A stretch of 64,000 nucleotides of DNA from assembly GCA_025655455.1 (NCBI GenBank), contig JAHXIV010000010.1, positions 62,001 through 126,000 of the forward strand. The letters run 5' to 3'. The notes below the pieces were generated by a model. It had not been told where the DNA came from and did not search any database. It saw nothing but the letters and a program-made list of their open reading frames with translations. The stretch comes from a gamma proteobacterium symbiont of Taylorina sp. (GTDB taxonomy: Bacteria; Pseudomonadota; Gammaproteobacteria; GRL18). The translations under genes were made by a program, and so were the position numbers. Positions 53,244-61,861 of this stretch are shown piece by piece; the stretch's first letter is position 1, and each line of letters begins with the position of its first letter.

Positions 53244-53277
53244 GAACCTATAAGAAAACAGGATATCATTCAAGGCA

Positions 53278-53781
53278 ATGCAGATTTCTAATCAATCAAT
53301 TCTTTCCGCCGCCTTTTCAGGGGTTGGCAGCGCTTTAAATCGCAGACTACCTGCCGAACAATATGCGCCGAAATCTGTAACGCTTGAAGGTCAGCTCATT
53401 AAAGGGGATGAGGATAAGAAACGAGCAAGAAAACAGGAAAGAGAAGATCTCTCAACACTTCAACAAGATTCAAACGAGCAGCAGAAAAATACGGAAATCA
53501 CACAACTGCTTGTCAACCTGTCTCCTGTTTCACAATCTGAAGACACAGGCCGTTCCCTCTTAATAGACAATCAGCTATCACAAAAGAACTTTTCCAGAAG
53601 TCTCCAGGCAGGCGGGCAGACACCGGAACAATCTGCTAATCTGGAAGAACATAGTTTCCCGTATAGCAATAGAAGAAGTGATAATGGTCTTGCAGGCGGA
53701 GCATTAATTATCCAGAAATATTTAAATAATGAACCTGCTGGTAACCATAAGACGAATAGTTTTATTAATACATTTATTTGA
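53278..53781 (+). CDS. Hypothetical polar protein
   Basis: A 167-aa hydrophilic protein with no signal peptide and few hydrophobic residues. It is Gln/Ser/Glu-rich (LQQDSNEQQKNTEITQLLVN) and probably largely disordered; NQSILSAAFSGVGSALNRRL at the start may be a helix. No family recognised. It has its own promoter candidate and is convergent with the PilZ gene, separated by 2 nt. Confidence 0.55.
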   Translation: MQISNQSILSAAFSGVGSALNRRLPAEQYAPKSVTLEGQLIKGDEDKKRARKQEREDLSTLQQDSNEQQKNTEITQLLVNLSPVSQSEDTGRSLLIDNQLSQKNFSRSLQAGGQTPEQSANLEEHSFPYSNRRSDNGLAGGALIIQKYLNNEPAGNHKTNSFINTFI

Positions 53782-53783
53782 AA

Positions 53784-54083
53784 TTAATTCACTTCATCCA
53801 GTGAAATTCCAACGATAAACTTTTGAGTTTGTTCATCTTCAGTCACACGAACCACTTTGGCCTTAGCGCTTAAAGGCGTCACTGTCTTAATAACAGGGTG
53901 TACCACGACATCCAGTTCCTGCCCTTCTGTCAGTTTATGTTCAGTAATAAAATTAACCCCGGTTGCACTTAAATTTTTACCTTCACCCTGATATTTCTCT
54001 GAACTACCGGATTCAGAAAATTCAACGTGACAATCTACAGACATACGATAAAAAGAACGTTGCTCGTCATAATTGATTGTCAT
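53784..54083 (-). CDS. PilZ-domain protein, c-di-GMP effector
   Basis: A 99-aa single PilZ domain. The c-di-GMP-binding signature is complete: RSFYR (RxxxR) near residue 9 and NLSATGVNF (the D/N-x-S-x-x-G part) near residue 37. The position next to the MSHA operon with a c-di-GMP-binding MshE suggests a link to pilus or surface regulation, but the target is not shown. Confidence 0.9.
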   Translation of the reverse strand: MTINYDEQRSFYRMSVDCHVEFSESGSSEKYQGEGKNLSATGVNFITEHKLTEGQELDVVVHPVIKTVTPLSAKAKVVRVTEDEQTQKFIVGISLDEVN

Positions 54084-54162
54084 AAGTCATACTCTTTATT
54101 TGGTTTTATAGTGAATGTAATGATAGCAGTAATTTAATAAAAAATAGAGTAATAATCCAGTT

Positions 54163-55079
54163 TTATTGATTTATTTTAATTTTCAGTAATTTTGCTTTTC
54201 TTTCCGAGCTGACATAGTAGTTTTTATTGTTTTTTGACAGACACATGCCCTCCGGCTGGAATAATTTTTTATAGCTCAGAGAATAATCATAAATCCACTG
54301 ATTACGACTATCATTTGATCGATGGAAACGGTGGATACGCGCATAGGTGTTGATCGACATTAATTGCCCATCTGCACTAATATCAAGAGCTGTTGGATTG
54401 ACAATACTTTTAAATTCACCACTTTTGATTGCTATTTGCGTTTGATCTAAATTATCAGGCTTTAAAGGTAATTCAAACATCAGTGCATGCGGGGTACGTT
54501 TTGTCAGTAGGATTATTCTCTCAGCAGCCATATCAACAGCAACTGATTCCACATCATAAGACTGTCCATCTTCAAACTCAAAATTAAAAGACCATGCCGG
54601 AGAAATTCTTGAATGATTGCGATTGTTTAGCTCCGGTTCTTTAATAATATAAATCTGGTAATCAAATCTCAATCTGAAATTATCACCGGTATCAGCAATC
54701 AGTAAATAAGGTGTGCCATGGTATTTAAAGGCATCCATGTCTTCCCAGTCATTGGCTTGTATTTCTCCCCCGGGACCGGCTTCAAGATGAAATACTGCCT
54801 TATCCTTACCCTTACGGCTGATAGCATAAATAATCGGCATGTGTCCGCTGTCATTATGTGTCCATAAAAGTTGTTTATCACTCTTTGAGCAGGCCAGACC
54901 ACTGGACTCATTTATTTTTTTATTTTCAATCGGATAAGATTTTTGTTGTGCAGCAATAATTGTCTGTTTCGTTTGTGACCAGCTTGACGGACTATAAAAA
55001 AACAGGCCATAGCAAAGCGCAATAGAAAAACACCCGAAAAAAAATAAAATTGATTTTAAATGAATGATAATACCTCATG
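54163..55079 (-). pseudogene. Secreted beta-propeller-like protein, frame broken at an A8/T8 tract
   Basis: The frame from 54163 to 55065 encodes a propeller-like protein: SGLACSKSDKQLLWTHNDSG, then LLIADTGDNFRLRFDY, SVAVDMAAERIILLTKR and FQPEGMCLS. The coding sense extends upstream past the ATG at 54840, with a hydrophobic leader, but has no ATG, GTG or TTG in this frame. The ATG at 55079 is one frame off; removing a single base from the A8 tract at 55037-55044 (T8 in the gene) joins it to give MRYYHSFKINFIFFGCFSIA and the rest. Otherwise an ATT at 55065 would have to serve as start. The 5' end overlaps tatD by 24 nt. Confidence 0.65.
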
Positions 55080-55901
55080 AACGTTATTATTGAGTTGAGA
55101 ATAGACTTGCTCATCAGTTAGTTGACTATTTTTTATAACAAAATCCATGTCCATATGCAATGCAGCAGTATAGAGATTAATAAATTCCTGAGCAATTTCC
55201 TGCAGGTATTGCGGACTATTGACCTGTCCTTGATATTGACATGGTGTCATATCGGGAGCATCTGTTTCCAGCACCCATGAGCTAAGCGGCAGCCTGACCA
55301 AAAGAGAACGTAGCCTGGTCGCTTTAGGATAAGTGTATGCCCCACCAAAACCCAGTTTAAAACCCAGTTGCAAATATTCTTCAGCCTGTTCATAACTACC
55401 GCTATAGGCATGAATAATACCTGTAATTTGTGGATGTTTTTTCAAATGCTCAATCACATCAAAATGAGACTTTCTGGCATGGATTAATACCGGCAGATGA
55501 TATTGTTCAGCGATCTGTAATTGCTGAGAAAAAAAACTCTTTTGTTTTTCCTTATCAATATCATTAGTATGATTTACCTTATAATAATCCAGGCCTATTT
55601 CGCCAATGGCTATCATCGATTGAGCGGCACAAAGTTGAGCTAACTTTTCCAAATCATCCGCTTTATGTTTATCAATAAAACATGGGTGCAAACCTAATGC
55701 CGGATAGAGACTGCAATGCTGTTGACAAAGCTGCAGTACTCTTTGCCAATGCTCAGAGCAAACACCGGGAATCACAATGGAAGATATTCGATTACTTTTA
55801 CATACCTGCAGGATATTGTCCCGTTTATTATCAAAAATGGGAAAATCAAGATGGCAATGAGTGTCAATAAGATAAGAATAGGGGTCGGAGTCAAATGGCA
55901 T
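55056..55901 (-). CDS. tatD: TatD family metal-dependent hydrolase
   Basis: A 281-aa TIM-barrel hydrolase (DNase/deacylase class). Metal motifs are DTHCHLDFP, ALGLHPCF, IGEIGLDYYKVNH, LPVLIHARKS and VLETDAPDMTP. The N-terminal residues before LIDTHCHL are MPFDSDPYSY, and their codons are the GGGGTC-type repeat unit at 55881-55901, so the repeat provides the start codon. No other start is available downstream before the metal site. Confidence 0.93.
   Translation of the reverse strand: MPFDSDPYSYLIDTHCHLDFPIFDNKRDNILQVCKSNRISSIVIPGVCSEHWQRVLQLCQQHCSLYPALGLHPCFIDKHKADDLEKLAQLCAAQSMIAIGEIGLDYYKVNHTNDIDKEKQKSFFSQQLQIAEQYHLPVLIHARKSHFDVIEHLKKHPQITGIIHAYSGSYEQAEEYLQLGFKLGFGGAYTYPKATRLRSLLVRLPLSSWVLETDAPDMTPCQYQGQVNSPQYLQEIAQEFINLYTAALHMDMDFVIKNSQLTDEQVYSQLNNNVHEVLSFI
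55881..55901 (+). repeat. GGGGTC-type repeat unit forming the start of tatD
   Basis: On the plus strand GGGGTCGGAGTCAAATGG and the following CAT; on the minus strand this begins with the tatD ATG and encodes MPFDSDP. It matches the unit between cinA and mshE and one arm of the hairpin at 63109-63145. Confidence 0.75.
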
Positions 55902-55916
55902 TATAGCTGTCCCGGT

Positions 55917-56702
55917 TTAATTCCCCAGAGAACCAAACACATCTTTAAGAATATCAGTTGAACGTGCCATTGGATTAGCGCGGATTAATTTTTCCTGATC
56001 AGCAATCTTGGTAAATAAACCATCCAGTGTTTTATCAGTCACATACTTATTAATATCCTCAACATCACCCAGATATTTTTTTGTCAAACCAAAGCTATCA
56101 TATTGCTTAACAGTTGAGCTTAAAGATTGATAGTATTGTGTAACCTGATTTTTATCCATGGCACTTTTTATATAAGGGTTGATCAGTTGACTCAGCTGTT
56201 TAGAGGTGTTTTTTCTAAAATAATCAGTAGCAGCGGTATCTGAACCCGATAAAATAGATTGCGCATCGCGCAAAGACATTTTGCTGATAGAATCAACAAA
56301 CACATCAGTGACTTTTGGCACAGCCTGTTCAGCAGCACGATTCATACTGGATACATAATCATCTATAATTTCCTCCTGACCGGCTGAACGCAACAGTTTT
56401 TCAATAGTTTCCATTTCTTCAGGCAGCATAATTTTAACCGCTTGATCAGACAGAAAACCATTTTTTTTACCTAACATATCCACTGCAGTTTTTACACCCA
56501 CATCCAGAGCTTCTTTTAAACCCTGAGAAATCTGATCATTGGATAAGGTGGATCCAATATTAGATGCCGTACTTTTTCCTGTCGAGGTTTTAAGCACTTT
56601 ATCCGCATCTTTAAGCATGTCCTGCCAACCGGCAAAACTTGCTGTTGTCAGAAGCAAAGTAGTAGTTAATGAAGTGATTATAATTAATTTATTTTTTAAC
56701 AT
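55917..56702 (-). CDS. DUF4197 family secreted protein
   Basis: A 261-aa exported protein: signal peptide to about AGWQ, then the all-helical DUF4197 body (NDQISQGLKEALDVGVKTAV, PEEMETIEKLLRSAGQEEII, AAEQAVPKVTDVFVDSISKM). The domain has no known function. CAGGAAA is the ribosome site and is directly preceded by five TAGAAAA units (56714-56751), so the promoter or leader contains a tandem repeat. Confidence 0.88.
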   Translation of the reverse strand: MLKNKLIIITSLTTTLLLTTASFAGWQDMLKDADKVLKTSTGKSTASNIGSTLSNDQISQGLKEALDVGVKTAVDMLGKKNGFLSDQAVKIMLPEEMETIEKLLRSAGQEEIIDDYVSSMNRAAEQAVPKVTDVFVDSISKMSLRDAQSILSGSDTAATDYFRKNTSKQLSQLINPYIKSAMDKNQVTQYYQSLSSTVKQYDSFGLTKKYLGDVEDINKYVTDKTLDGLFTKIADQEKLIRANPMARSTDILKDVFGSLGN

Positions 56703-56713
56703 TTTATTTCCTG

Positions 56714-56751
56714 TTTTCTATTTTCTATTTTCTATTTTCTATTTTCTATTT
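56714..56751. repeat. Tandem heptanucleotide array (TTTTCTA)x5
   Basis: Five perfect TTTTCTA units and a partial sixth lie 12-49 bp upstream of the start codon of the DUF4197 gene. Loss or gain of a unit would change promoter spacing or leader length by 7 bp, so this is a candidate contingency site. Confidence 0.85.
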
Positions 56752-56765
56752 CATAAGTCAGGGTA

Positions 56766-58343
56766 TTATAAACCTGAAGAAATTGACCAGTTTGGATAAT
56801 TTACTTTTTGATTTTTTAAAATTACTTTATTTTGTTTAAAATTACGTCCTTTTTTAGTCTCTGTTTTATACAATAATTCCTGTTCTTCTCCGCCTGCCAG
56901 CTTGCTGTGAATCTCAACCGTCTGGTAATTATGTTTTTTAATATCCAACTGACTTTTTATCATAACATCACCATAAAGTAAGCGACGTATTTCAATTTGA
57001 ATCGCTTTATCAGTATAATTTCTTACCTGCTGAACAAAAATACTATGTTCATTCCAGCCTGATACTGTGCTTCTATGATCGACTATGATACGTCCATCAT
57101 CAATGCGTCGATGAACATTGCCTTTTTTATAGTGCATCCAGATATTGTCACGCCAGTTCTTTAAATTGACTATTTTAAAGTGAACATCCCGATCAACACC
57201 GCTATTTAACTCTATTTTTTCTCCTACAGAAGTATATTTCAACCTTAAACTGGCAATATAGTTCAGGCTATTATGCTGATTTTTTTTATACAGCTGTATT
57301 TTTCCTTCCGGCAACGGAGACTCACCCAGAGCAGCACTTTTGTCATTTTTAAAAATAAAAACCTTAGCCAGATATTCACCATATTCCCGGGGTCTATAGC
57401 GATACACAGTTTCTATTGCAATGGCTTGGGAAAAGCTACTACGCAAACGTTTCGACCATTGATGCGGAATATTTTCTGTCCCTTCAATAGAAAAGATCGT
57501 ATATTCACTCAGACTGTCTTTTGCAATATTTTTTTCTTCTTCCATACTTTCCAGAACCGGAGCTGCCACCGCCATATCACTCATTACATGAAGTCCAGAC
57601 GGCTTCATCATCATTTTTCGAGCTTCTTTTTTGCGTAGATTATTTCTTAAACGATCCTGCTTCCCCCGAGTAATAAGATCCTTGTTCTGCTGCGCTTTTC
57701 TTACCAGATCATTGATTCGTTCCACCAGATTAATCTGTCCGATCACCAGTCTTATTTCTGCATTTTCATAATCTTCACCGGATAAATTAGTAATCGTCAC
57801 AAAATTATCCAGCGCCATTTCTTCTCCTGAGACGTCAATAATCCCCAAATAATCAGCTTGCCATGAAATACCTGAAGTAAAATAAGAAATTTCTATGGTA
57901 GAAAGTGTTTCAATAGAACTTTGAATATTCCAATATAACATTTGTGGTTTTTCATGAGGAAAGATCGTATTTGTTAAATTCATTTGCATTGGATGAGAAA
58001 TAAACTTCAGCTGAACAGAAGTCGGATCTATCTGAGTATTTGCCCAGCTGAATTGTAATCGGTTAACCCCATTCTTAAGACTAATCTGCCGTGTTTCTTT
58101 GACCAGAGTCAGATCTTCTGAATTATAGATTGTCAGCTGAACGCTGTCTCTAAGGGGTAAGGTAGACAAGTCAATGTTTTTTGCAAAAACGTAACTGACT
58201 GACAAAAGCAATAAAATTAGAATCAGGCTGATTAGACTCTTATCAAACATGAATTTATTACCACTGCCCCTTTGCAGGAAAAAATGTTTGCAAAGCGACA
58301 GCGGTAAAAAATTCATTAGCTGAAGGCTCAAAATATTTTTCAT
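56766..58343 (-). CDS. DUF4139-type secreted protein
   Basis: A 525-aa protein of the mucoidy-inhibitor/DUF4139 type: PLRDSVQLTIYNSEDLTLVK, ISLKNGVNRLQFSWANTQID, YFTSGISWQADYLGIIDVSG (a typical W-x-A-x-Y segment) and FVTITNLSGEDYENAEIRLV. ATG 58343 follows the previous stop by 5 nt. The leader is unusual: the first 30 residues (MKNILSLQLMNFLPLSLCKH...) come from a palindromic repeat copy, and the real signal peptide starts at MFDKSLISLILILLLLSVSY (ATG 58250). Either start is possible. It is a paralog of the next upstream gene. Confidence 0.75.
   Translation of the reverse strand: MKNILSLQLMNFLPLSLCKHFFLQRGSGNKFMFDKSLISLILILLLLSVSYVFAKNIDLSTLPLRDSVQLTIYNSEDLTLVKETRQISLKNGVNRLQFSWANTQIDPTSVQLKFISHPMQMNLTNTIFPHEKPQMLYWNIQSSIETLSTIEISYFTSGISWQADYLGIIDVSGEEMALDNFVTITNLSGEDYENAEIRLVIGQINLVERINDLVRKAQQNKDLITRGKQDRLRNNLRKKEARKMMMKPSGLHVMSDMAVAAPVLESMEEEKNIAKDSLSEYTIFSIEGTENIPHQWSKRLRSSFSQAIAIETVYRYRPREYGEYLAKVFIFKNDKSAALGESPLPEGKIQLYKKNQHNSLNYIASLRLKYTSVGEKIELNSGVDRDVHFKIVNLKNWRDNIWMHYKKGNVHRRIDDGRIIVDHRSTVSGWNEHSIFVQQVRNYTDKAIQIEIRRLLYGDVMIKSQLDIKKHNYQTVEIHSKLAGGEEQELLYKTETKKGRNFKQNKVILKNQKVNYPNWSISSGL
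58236..58330. repeat. Dispersed palindromic element, copy A (start of the DUF4139 gene)
   Basis: Plus strand begins CTCTTATCAAACATGAATTT and ends AATTCATTAGCTGAAGGCTC. The 28-bp arms (about 58248-58275 and 58289-58316) are complementary at about 24 of 28 positions, around the loop GGAAAAAATGTT. It is in-frame with the antisense-strand gene and inserts about 25 codons before the signal peptide. Closest to copy B (61227-61324). Confidence 0.75.
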
Positions 58344-58348
58344 TTCAC

Positions 58349-59539
58349 TCACCACTCATTCTTTAAATTAATATTCAATTTTTTTGTCAGCTTGACAACT
58401 TTTTCGCCGCTTTTTCTGGCCGGCAGAGTGATCGCATAGGCAATTGTCTGTGCATTGCTGCGCTCTTTAATGGGCTTTCTATCAAAATTAGTCTCCTTGC
58501 CGACTTGCCATTCAAGTAACTGATATTGTGAACGAGATGGTAAAACTTCATTTCTTAAATACTCCAATGACTCTTCAATAATAATGGTGACCTCTTCATC
58601 TTTAAAATTTTCAATTGTATATTCAAGTAATATATCCATATTTTTCAGATTGCCATTAATCTTCTGCTGATTTTTTCTTTTAATAATACGTTTAACAACA
58701 ATATCTCTGGCCTGGCCAATATATAATTTTTCCTTATCTCCTTTCGCAGTATACTGTCCCCAGTCTTCACCCGCAAAGACCAAACTGCCCTTTTTATCCT
58801 GCTGATAAATTCTGAATTTACCCGGTGCCAAAGACTGTTTCCCGAGATTATGCTGAGTATCATTATGTATTTGATAATGCATTAAAACATTCAATTTATC
58901 CTGAGTTCTGTTGCGATAACCCAGCTCTGCAGCATTCACAGTATAAGTTTTATCAACGGGTATATTTTCAAAATGATAATTTAAAAATTCCTGAGTTTCA
59001 TTCAGTCTCATAGGTAATGATACCGTTTTGGCTAAACCTGTATTCATTTGTGCATTTAAGTATTCTTCACCGGATTGATTAATCACTTTAATATATTGAT
59101 TTAAATCCATTAGCGTTTCATCTGCATTGGTTTTCGCGATATAATGATATTCTTTATCCAGGTGATTAATTACATAAGTAATTCGAACAATTGCACTGCC
59201 ATTTTTGTCAGAGGCTATGATCCAGGTTAATGCCGCTTCATTAGGTGGATAACTCACTGATAAAATATTAGCCCGCGGCTGATCTTTTCCCTCAATGACT
59301 CTAAAAATAATGGTTTCCGGCTTGATTGAGGTGTTGTGCCAGGAAAAATCAATCAGGTTATTGCCTTTCTGCAGGGGGACAATTCGCTCTTCTTCTATAA
59401 TCGTAATATTTTCATTTTCCAGCTGGATCTCAATGTGTTCTCTGGCAGGCAGAGTGATCAATTTAATGCGTGCATAGCTGTTCGTCGATATTAAACACAA
59501 AATAAAGATTGCAACAGCATACAAGGTTTTATATTTCAT
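58349..59539 (-). CDS. DUF4139-like secreted protein, paralog
   Basis: A 396-aa exported protein with signal peptide (KTLYAVAIFILCLISTNSYA) and the same body as the following gene: LPAREHIEIQLENENITIIE, PLQKGNNLIDFSWHNTSIKP and INQSGEEYLNAQMNTGLAK. GGAG lies seven bases before the ATG. It overlaps or abuts the DUF4139 gene and is surely co-transcribed. The two probably arose by duplication. Function unknown; envelope location predicted. Confidence 0.78.
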   Translation of the reverse strand: MKYKTLYAVAIFILCLISTNSYARIKLITLPAREHIEIQLENENITIIEEERIVPLQKGNNLIDFSWHNTSIKPETIIFRVIEGKDQPRANILSVSYPPNEAALTWIIASDKNGSAIVRITYVINHLDKEYHYIAKTNADETLMDLNQYIKVINQSGEEYLNAQMNTGLAKTVSLPMRLNETQEFLNYHFENIPVDKTYTVNAAELGYRNRTQDKLNVLMHYQIHNDTQHNLGKQSLAPGKFRIYQQDKKGSLVFAGEDWGQYTAKGDKEKLYIGQARDIVVKRIIKRKNQQKINGNLKNMDILLEYTIENFKDEEVTIIIEESLEYLRNEVLPSRSQYQLLEWQVGKETNFDRKPIKERSNAQTIAYAITLPARKSGEKVVKLTKKLNINLKNEW

Positions 59540-59651
59540 CGTTATCTCCAGCTTATAAAATAGGATATACTACACATTATAGTAAATTCTTACAGAATTA
59601 TTCAATTTTTTCTTAAACTCTAAAACAGCCTTATATTAAAGTCTTTATTCT

Positions 59652-61208
59652 ATGCAAAATCATACCATCCATAGCTGGCAAAGTAGTATTCAATCATTGT
59701 TGCGCCCGCAAGTTATTACTATGCTTTTTTTAGGTTTTTCTGCCGGCATTCCTCTATTATTAATTTTTTCTTCTCTTTCACTCTGGTTAATTGAAGCTGG
59801 TGTACATCGTTCCACAGTCACCTATTTCAGCTGGGCGGCGCTGGGTTATTCATTTAAGTTTTTATGGGCACCTTTAATTGATCGCCTGCCGATTCCTTTC
59901 TTAACCTGCCTGCTGGGCAGAAGACGTGCCTGGTTATTGGTTACTCAGGGAATGATAGTCAGTGCAATTGTTTTAATGGCATTGATTGATCCATCAAAAG
60001 GAGAAGATCATTTAACCTTAATGGCTTTTGCTGCCATTTTATTAGGTTTTTCATCTGCAACCCAGGACATTGTGATTGATGCCTATCGTATCGAATCAGC
60101 GGAGGAATCACTACAAGCCCTGATGTCATCGACTTATATCGCCGGTTATCGCATAGGTATGCTGGCATCCGGTGCCGGGGCTTTAATTTTAGCCAGCTAT
60201 TTTGGTTCTGACAAAGGTGCCTATAATTATATGGCCTGGCACTGGACCTATTTGTCTATGGCCTCATTTATGTTAGTCGGTGTCATCACTACATTATTAA
60301 TTCCAGAACCTGATAGCGAACGGAAAGCAGCTCATTTGACAGAATACACTAGCATACAATATATTAAGTTTTTAATGCTTTTTATTTTTTGTATCATTAT
60401 ATTTATTATGACGTTTATCAGCATACACGATCCAATTTCAGCAGCTAAAGGGTATTTGTCTGCAATACTGGGCAGTACCCCCATCAGCAATTTTATTATG
60501 GAATTAATCAAATTCATGATAGCTTTTTTGAGCGTTAGTTTATTTACCTATCTATTATTATTTTTTAATTTTGTAGAAAAAGATCTGGTTTTTGAATCCT
60601 ATATAGCACCGATCAGTGACTTTTTTAAGCGTTATGGAAAAAAAATTGCATTAATTTTATTGCTTTTTATTGGTTTCTACAGAGTTTCAGATATTGTTCT
60701 GGGTGTTATTTCCAACGTTTTTTTTCTGGAAATAGGCTTTACCAAGCTACAAATTGCAACGGTTGTTAAAACTTTTGGCCTGTTTATGACTATTGCAGGC
60801 GGATTTTTAGGCGGTATTCTCTCAATACGTTTTGGCGTAATGAAAATTTTATTTCTAGGGGCTTTACTCACGGTCATCACCAACCTTTTATTTATGCTAC
60901 TGGCATCAACAGGTAATAACATCACCTTATTATACCTTGTAATTTCTGCTGATAACTTATCAGCAGGGCTTGCCAGTGCAGCTTTCATCGCCTTTCTTTC
61001 CCGGCTGACCAATATCTCTTTTACTGCAGTACAGTATGCAGTTTTCAGCTCTCTTATGACGCTTATGCCCAAATTAATCGGCGGTTATTCCGGTAGTATA
61101 GTGGAGAGCATTGGTTATTCTAACTTTTTTCTGGTGGCCAGTTTGATGGGGGTTCCGGTATTATTTTTACTTTATTACCTACATAAACAATTACAATTTA
61201 AGGTGTAA
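59652..61208 (+). CDS. ampG: AmpG-like muropeptide permease (MFS)
   Basis: A 518-aa transporter with about 14 hydrophobic helices. LRPQVITMLFLGFSAGIPLL, SWAALGYSFKFLWAPLIDRL, GRRRAWLLVTQGM and SSATQDIVIDAYRIE are AmpG signatures; AmpG imports anhydro-muropeptides for recycling. A long hydrophobic middle region (about 235-320) is also seen in the longer AmpG forms. The next gene, an L,D-transpeptidase, starts 2 nt after the stop. Confidence 0.92.
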   Translation: MQNHTIHSWQSSIQSLLRPQVITMLFLGFSAGIPLLLIFSSLSLWLIEAGVHRSTVTYFSWAALGYSFKFLWAPLIDRLPIPFLTCLLGRRRAWLLVTQGMIVSAIVLMALIDPSKGEDHLTLMAFAAILLGFSSATQDIVIDAYRIESAEESLQALMSSTYIAGYRIGMLASGAGALILASYFGSDKGAYNYMAWHWTYLSMASFMLVGVITTLLIPEPDSERKAAHLTEYTSIQYIKFLMLFIFCIIIFIMTFISIHDPISAAKGYLSAILGSTPISNFIMELIKFMIAFLSVSLFTYLLLFFNFVEKDLVFESYIAPISDFFKRYGKKIALILLLFIGFYRVSDIVLGVISNVFFLEIGFTKLQIATVVKTFGLFMTIAGGFLGGILSIRFGVMKILFLGALLTVITNLLFMLLASTGNNITLLYLVISADNLSAGLASAAFIAFLSRLTNISFTAVQYAVFSSLMTLMPKLIGGYSGSIVESIGYSNFFLVASLMGVPVLFLLYYLHKQLQFKV

Positions 61209-61209
61209 A

Positions 61210-61848
61210 TTGAGATACATTCTCAAGCTCTTATCAAACATGAATTTGTCACCACTATCTCTTTGCAGGAAAAAATGTTTGCAAAGCGACAACGGCAAAA
61301 AATTCATTGGCCTAGGGCTCTTATTGATTTTATTTTTCCCGCTTCATATTGCTGCTGAATCGGCTGAAAATGTCTGGCTTCTGGTTGATACAAAAAAACT
61401 TGAGTTATCAGTCAAACTGGGTAACACCACATTGATGCATTTTTCCAATATTTCTATTGGGCGCAATGGTGCCGGCTTTAAACATAAACGTGGTGATGAC
61501 ATTACTCCCTTAGGTGCTTATAAAATCAGCTGGATTAATAAAAAAAGTCGCTATCACTTTTTTTATGGTTTTAACTACCCTTCTATAGAAAATGTTCAAA
61601 TAGCATTAAATAAAGGATTAGTCGATAAAAGAGTATTTAATCAGATCATTAAAGCCCATAAGCAAAATCAAACTCCCCCGCAAAATACCCCTTTAGGCGG
61701 TATGATTGGGATTCATGGTCTGGGTCGTGCTGATAAGACAATACATGAAACCATGAATTGGACCCATGGCTGTATTGCATTAAATAATGAACAAATTATA
61801 AAGCTTGACAAATTAATAAAAAAAAATACCATAGTGATTGTTAAATAG
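61210..61848 (+). CDS. L,D-transpeptidase (YkuD family), TTG start
   Basis: A 212-aa exported enzyme. TTG 61210 is supported by AAGGTG five bases before it. The catalytic domain has VWLLVDTKKLELSVKLGN, IGIHGLGRADKTIHETMNWT and HGCIALNNEQI, with catalytic Cys and His. Its N-terminal leader (SNMNLSPLSLCRKKCLQSDN) is encoded by copy B of the palindromic repeat; the hydrophobic core LGLLLILFFPLHIAAES follows. It is coupled to ampG, so both concern peptidoglycan turnover. Confidence 0.87.
   Translation: MRYILKLLSNMNLSPLSLCRKKCLQSDNGKKFIGLGLLLILFFPLHIAAESAENVWLLVDTKKLELSVKLGNTTLMHFSNISIGRNGAGFKHKRGDDITPLGAYKISWINKKSRYHFFYGFNYPSIENVQIALNKGLVDKRVFNQIIKAHKQNQTPPQNTPLGGMIGIHGLGRADKTIHETMNWTHGCIALNNEQIIKLDKLIKKNTIVIVK
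61227..61324. repeat. Dispersed palindromic element, copy B (start of the L,D-transpeptidase gene)
   Basis: From GCTCTTATCAAACATGAATT to AATTCATTGGCCTAGGGCTC and TTAT. About 85 percent identical by eye to copy A over 80 bp, sharing GCAGGAAAAAATGTTTGCAA and AGCGACA. It encodes MNLSPLSLCRKKCLQ in the sense direction, whereas copy A, read from the opposite strand, encodes MNFLPLSLCKHFFLQ. The palindrome therefore has a similar coding sense in both orientations. Confidence 0.78.
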
Positions 61849-61861
61849 TCCTGGTACCTTG

